Part shown: one piece after another, positions 5,941 to 7,396 of the stretch
How the letters are laid out: each line of letters starts with the position of its first letter
How positions within the stretch are numbered: position 1 is the first letter of the stretch
Source of the DNA: CAJJDF01 sp965657945
GTDB lineage: Bacteria; Bacteroidota; Bacteroidia; Flavobacteriales_D; CAJJDF01
Direction of reading: 5' to 3'
NCBI GenBank assembly: GCA_965657945.1
Contig: CBFHPW010000046.1
Coordinates: 1-7,396 of the forward strand
DNA: 7,396 nt
Position numbers and translations under genes: made by a program
Notes under the pieces: model-generated
Told to the model about the DNA's origin: nothing
The model's input: the letters and a program-made list of their open reading frames with translations, nothing else
The model's database searches: none

Positions 5941-6399
5941 TTATTTAATGTCTTCTAATTTAATTGTCTTTGGCTTTTGCGCTTCGTGCTTGTGCTCGTT
6001 TCCAGCTACAACAAATAAGTTGCTTCTGTAAATATCTCTTCCCAACGTATTTTTTGGCAACATCCCTTTCACAGCTCTTTCAACCAAAGCAATTGGGTTT
6101 TTGGCCATTACTTCTTTTGCCGTAGCCGTTCTTTGACCACCTGGATAACCTGTGTAACGGATGTAGGTTTTATTGTCCCACTTTGCACCTGTCAACTCAA
6201 TTTTATCCGCGTTGATTACAATAACTTTGTCTCCGCAATTTGCGTGAGGAGTAAAGTTTGTCTTGTGCTTTCCTCTTACCAGTTTTGCTACGTTACTAGC
6301 AAGTCTTCCTAGTCTTTGTCCTTCAGCATCTATCACAAACCACTCTGTGTTTGCGTTCTCTTTATTGGCCGAAATTGTTTTATAACTTAGTGTATCCAC
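5941..6399 (-). CDS. rplM: 50S ribosomal protein L13 (uL13), GTG start
   Basis: This 152-residue protein is a full-length L13, an early-assembling large-subunit protein. Landmarks are EWFVIDAEGQRLGRLASNVA (about 19-38), VRGKHKTNFTPHANCGDKVI, INADKIELTGAKW, YTGYPGGQR, ALVERAVKGMLPKNTLGR, and the C-terminal EHKHEAQKPKTI. The start codon is GTG at 6399-6397. It is chosen because the peptide then begins MDTLSYKTIS, the usual start of this protein in Bacteroidota, and there is no in-frame ATG nearby upstream. It is the first gene of the translation cluster, about 35 nt downstream of the expected transcription start of the promoter at 6440-6470. The upstream bases (CCCTATACACAA) contain no Shine-Dalgarno motif. 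Confidence 0.97.
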   Translation of the reverse strand: MDTLSYKTISANKENANTEWFVIDAEGQRLGRLASNVAKLVRGKHKTNFTPHANCGDKVIVINADKIELTGAKWDNKTYIRYTGYPGGQRTATAKEVMAKNPIALVERAVKGMLPKNTLGRDIYRSNLFVVAGNEHKHEAQKPKTIKLEDIK

Positions 6400-6439
6400 T
6401 TGTGTATAGGGTTTAGTATTGTTCTTAATTTATGGACTG

Positions 6440-6470
6440 CAAAGGTAAAATAAATTTATTTTTGCGCAAA
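6440..6470 (-). promoter_or_regulatory. Consensus Bacteroidota promoter of rplM-rpsI-rpsB-tsf
   Basis: On the minus strand TTTG (6470-6467) is followed by exactly 19 nt and then TACCTTTG (6447-6440). Both boxes and the spacing match the Bacteroidota housekeeping consensus exactly. Transcription should start around 6433, leaving a short leader of about 35 nt before the GTG of rplM. The spacer is almost entirely A/T. A perfect promoter fits a highly expressed ribosomal operon. It lies about 140 nt past the dnaG stop, so dnaG is a separate upstream unit. Confidence 0.85.
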
Positions 6471-6608
6471 CTTTGATTAACATTTAATTGTGGAAAAAGA
6501 ATCTTTTTTTCAATTCCTCTCCATTTCACAAGTAAAATTTGGGTTTTTACACGCCAGACTTTCTTTTTTACTCTGCTGGTTATTTTGTTTTTTTTCCAAT
6601 TTTATCTT

Positions 6609-7396
6609 CTATTTCAGTATCACTCTGTTGAGTTTATCCGAGACAATTTTTTTTAATTCTATTAAGGTCAACTGAGAGGTTAGCAAATCTATTATTTCGT
6701 CTTCCTGTGGCACCTCTTTTAATCTTACCTGAATCTTTTCAATATCTTGCTCTATTCTTTTTAACTGCAAAGCCAACACAGCATGTTCGAGCGCAAACCT
6801 CAACTTCATGTCTTCGGTTGTTACATATATCTTATGGGCCTTCTTCCAATTCTCACTTAATTCGTACTTAGTAGAAACCAGTGAGACAACAGTTTCCACT
6901 ATTTCAGGATCAGTATTCAACATCAAAGACTTGTTGGCTATCTCCTTACCTTCATTCACCAATGACTCGTAGAAATCAAAAATTCGTTGGTAAATTTTAT
7001 TCTCAAATTTTATTTCGTCCTGAACTAAGGTAACCACAATGTAATTTGCGGCAGTTGTGGCAATTTCATCCACCTCATCCGTTTCTGAATTTTTGATCAA
7101 AAACACTACCTCGTGTGCTCCGTAATTCAACAACAATCGAATGACATCTTTTTCCAAATGATCAAGGCCGCTATCCGCATATTTTGGCTGTTGAGAATCG
7201 TCTTTGTAATGAGGCAACGGAATATCCTCTTCTGGCTCCTTGTTACTTCTTCTTTCTTGGTTAAAGGATTTTCGTAAAGTCTTGTTTAGTTCGTTGTACA
7301 ATGCTTTCTCACCAATCTCAAACATCGAGGAAACCTCAGACATATAAATAGCACGTTTTACCTCATCGGTGATAACGGATACTGTTCCTAAAATAT
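6609..7396 (-). CDS. dnaG: DNA primase DnaG, C-terminal part (5' end outside window)
   Basis: The frame is open from the window edge (7396) to a TAG stop at 6609, giving 261 residues with no true start inside. The first 40 or so (from ILGTVSVITDEVKRAIYMSE to LYNELNKTLRK) match the end of the primase catalytic region in Bacteroidota DnaG, where the family has a segment like IPDPIKRSVYI. A charged linker follows. Then comes the C-terminal helical domain from LEKDVIRLLLNYG, with FENKIYQRIFDFY, NTDPEIV, YELSENWKKAHKIYV and the last residues LNRVILK. By family this domain binds the replicative helicase DnaB and recruits primase to the fork. The zinc and TOPRIM domains must lie upstream. A Met at 7343 could be mistaken for a start, but the matching sequence continues before it. 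I saw no intrinsic terminator in 6608-6471, only A/T-rich sequence. Confidence 0.88.
   Translation of the reverse strand, partial: ILGTVSVITDEVKRAIYMSEVSSMFEIGEKALYNELNKTLRKSFNQERRSNKEPEEDIPLPHYKDDSQQPKYADSGLDHLEKDVIRLLLNYGAHEVVFLIKNSETDEVDEIATTAANYIVVTLVQDEIKFENKIYQRIFDFYESLVNEGKEIANKSLMLNTDPEIVETVVSLVSTKYELSENWKKAHKIYVTTEDMKLRFALEHAVLALQLKRIEQDIEKIQVRLKEVPQEDEIIDLLTSQLTLIELKKIVSDKLNRVILK

Noticed and set aside
6471..6608. Possible dnaG terminator in the spacer (CCAG/CTGG stem; A-run and T-run near 6490-6510)
   Set aside because: The CCAG/CTGG stem is four or five pairs with a bulge and has no T-tract. The A/T run would form a stem with almost no loop and little G/C. Neither is convincing.
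6490..6675. 61-codon hydrophobic plus-strand frame with a GTG start
   Set aside because: It is antisense to the dnaG 3' end and to A-rich intergenic sequence. The Phe/Leu/Ile richness comes from T-runs. It has no promoter and no recognisable family.
1..7396. Mobile elements, CRISPR arrays, tRNA or rRNA genes, defence or toxin systems
   Set aside because: I looked on both strands for transposase or integrase motifs, regularly spaced short repeats, terminal inverted repeats and tRNA-like folds, and found none.

Overview
The window looks like a Bacteroidota chromosome fragment, most likely from a flavobacterium-like member of the order Flavobacteriales. Four things point there: an AT-rich composition; ribosomal and housekeeping proteins of Bacteroidota type; promoters matching the Bacteroidota consensus (TTTG, about 19 nt, TAnnTTTG) instead of a sigma-70 box; and start codons preceded by A/T-rich sequence with no Shine-Dalgarno motif. 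Every supported gene is on the minus strand, so transcription runs from high to low coordinates.

Reading in the direction of transcription: 7396-6609 is the 3' end of dnaG (primase, helicase-binding end). After a non-coding stretch comes a consensus promoter (6470-6440), which drives the translation cluster rplM (L13, GTG start), rpsI (S9), rpsB (S2) and tsf (EF-Ts). A 152-nt spacer before rpsB could hold a ribosomal-protein leader. A block of exactly 100 N (4740-4641) interrupts the cluster. The frame happens to stay open through it, which creates a false S2 'fusion'. The 216 residues before the block are S2 and the 46 residues after it are the C-terminus of EF-Ts, so the end of rpsB and most of tsf are missing from the assembly. 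A rho-independent terminator follows tsf, then pyrH (UMP kinase) and frr (ribosome recycling factor) in close succession.

Between frr and the next gene is a 574-nt non-coding region (3045-2472). It holds a possible structured 3' UTR or small RNA with two mutually exclusive hairpins, a strong terminator (2778-2750), a consensus promoter (2632-2603) and a long stem-loop in the leader of the downstream gene.

The rest of the window (2471-1) is the first 823 residues of a large secreted surface protein that continues past the edge. It has a signal peptide, an IPT/TIG domain, seven FG-GAP-like calcium-loop repeats (probably one seven-bladed beta-propeller), a Bacteroidota surface-protein module, two SprB-type repeats and the start of a HYR-like domain. 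This is the layout of a type IX secretion system cargo or adhesin.

The upper two thirds is core replication, translation and nucleotide metabolism in a conserved order. The lower third is lineage-specific surface biology. I saw no mobile element, CRISPR array, tRNA, rRNA or defence system. The least explained parts are the two structured non-coding stretches on either side of the 2750-2778 terminator.
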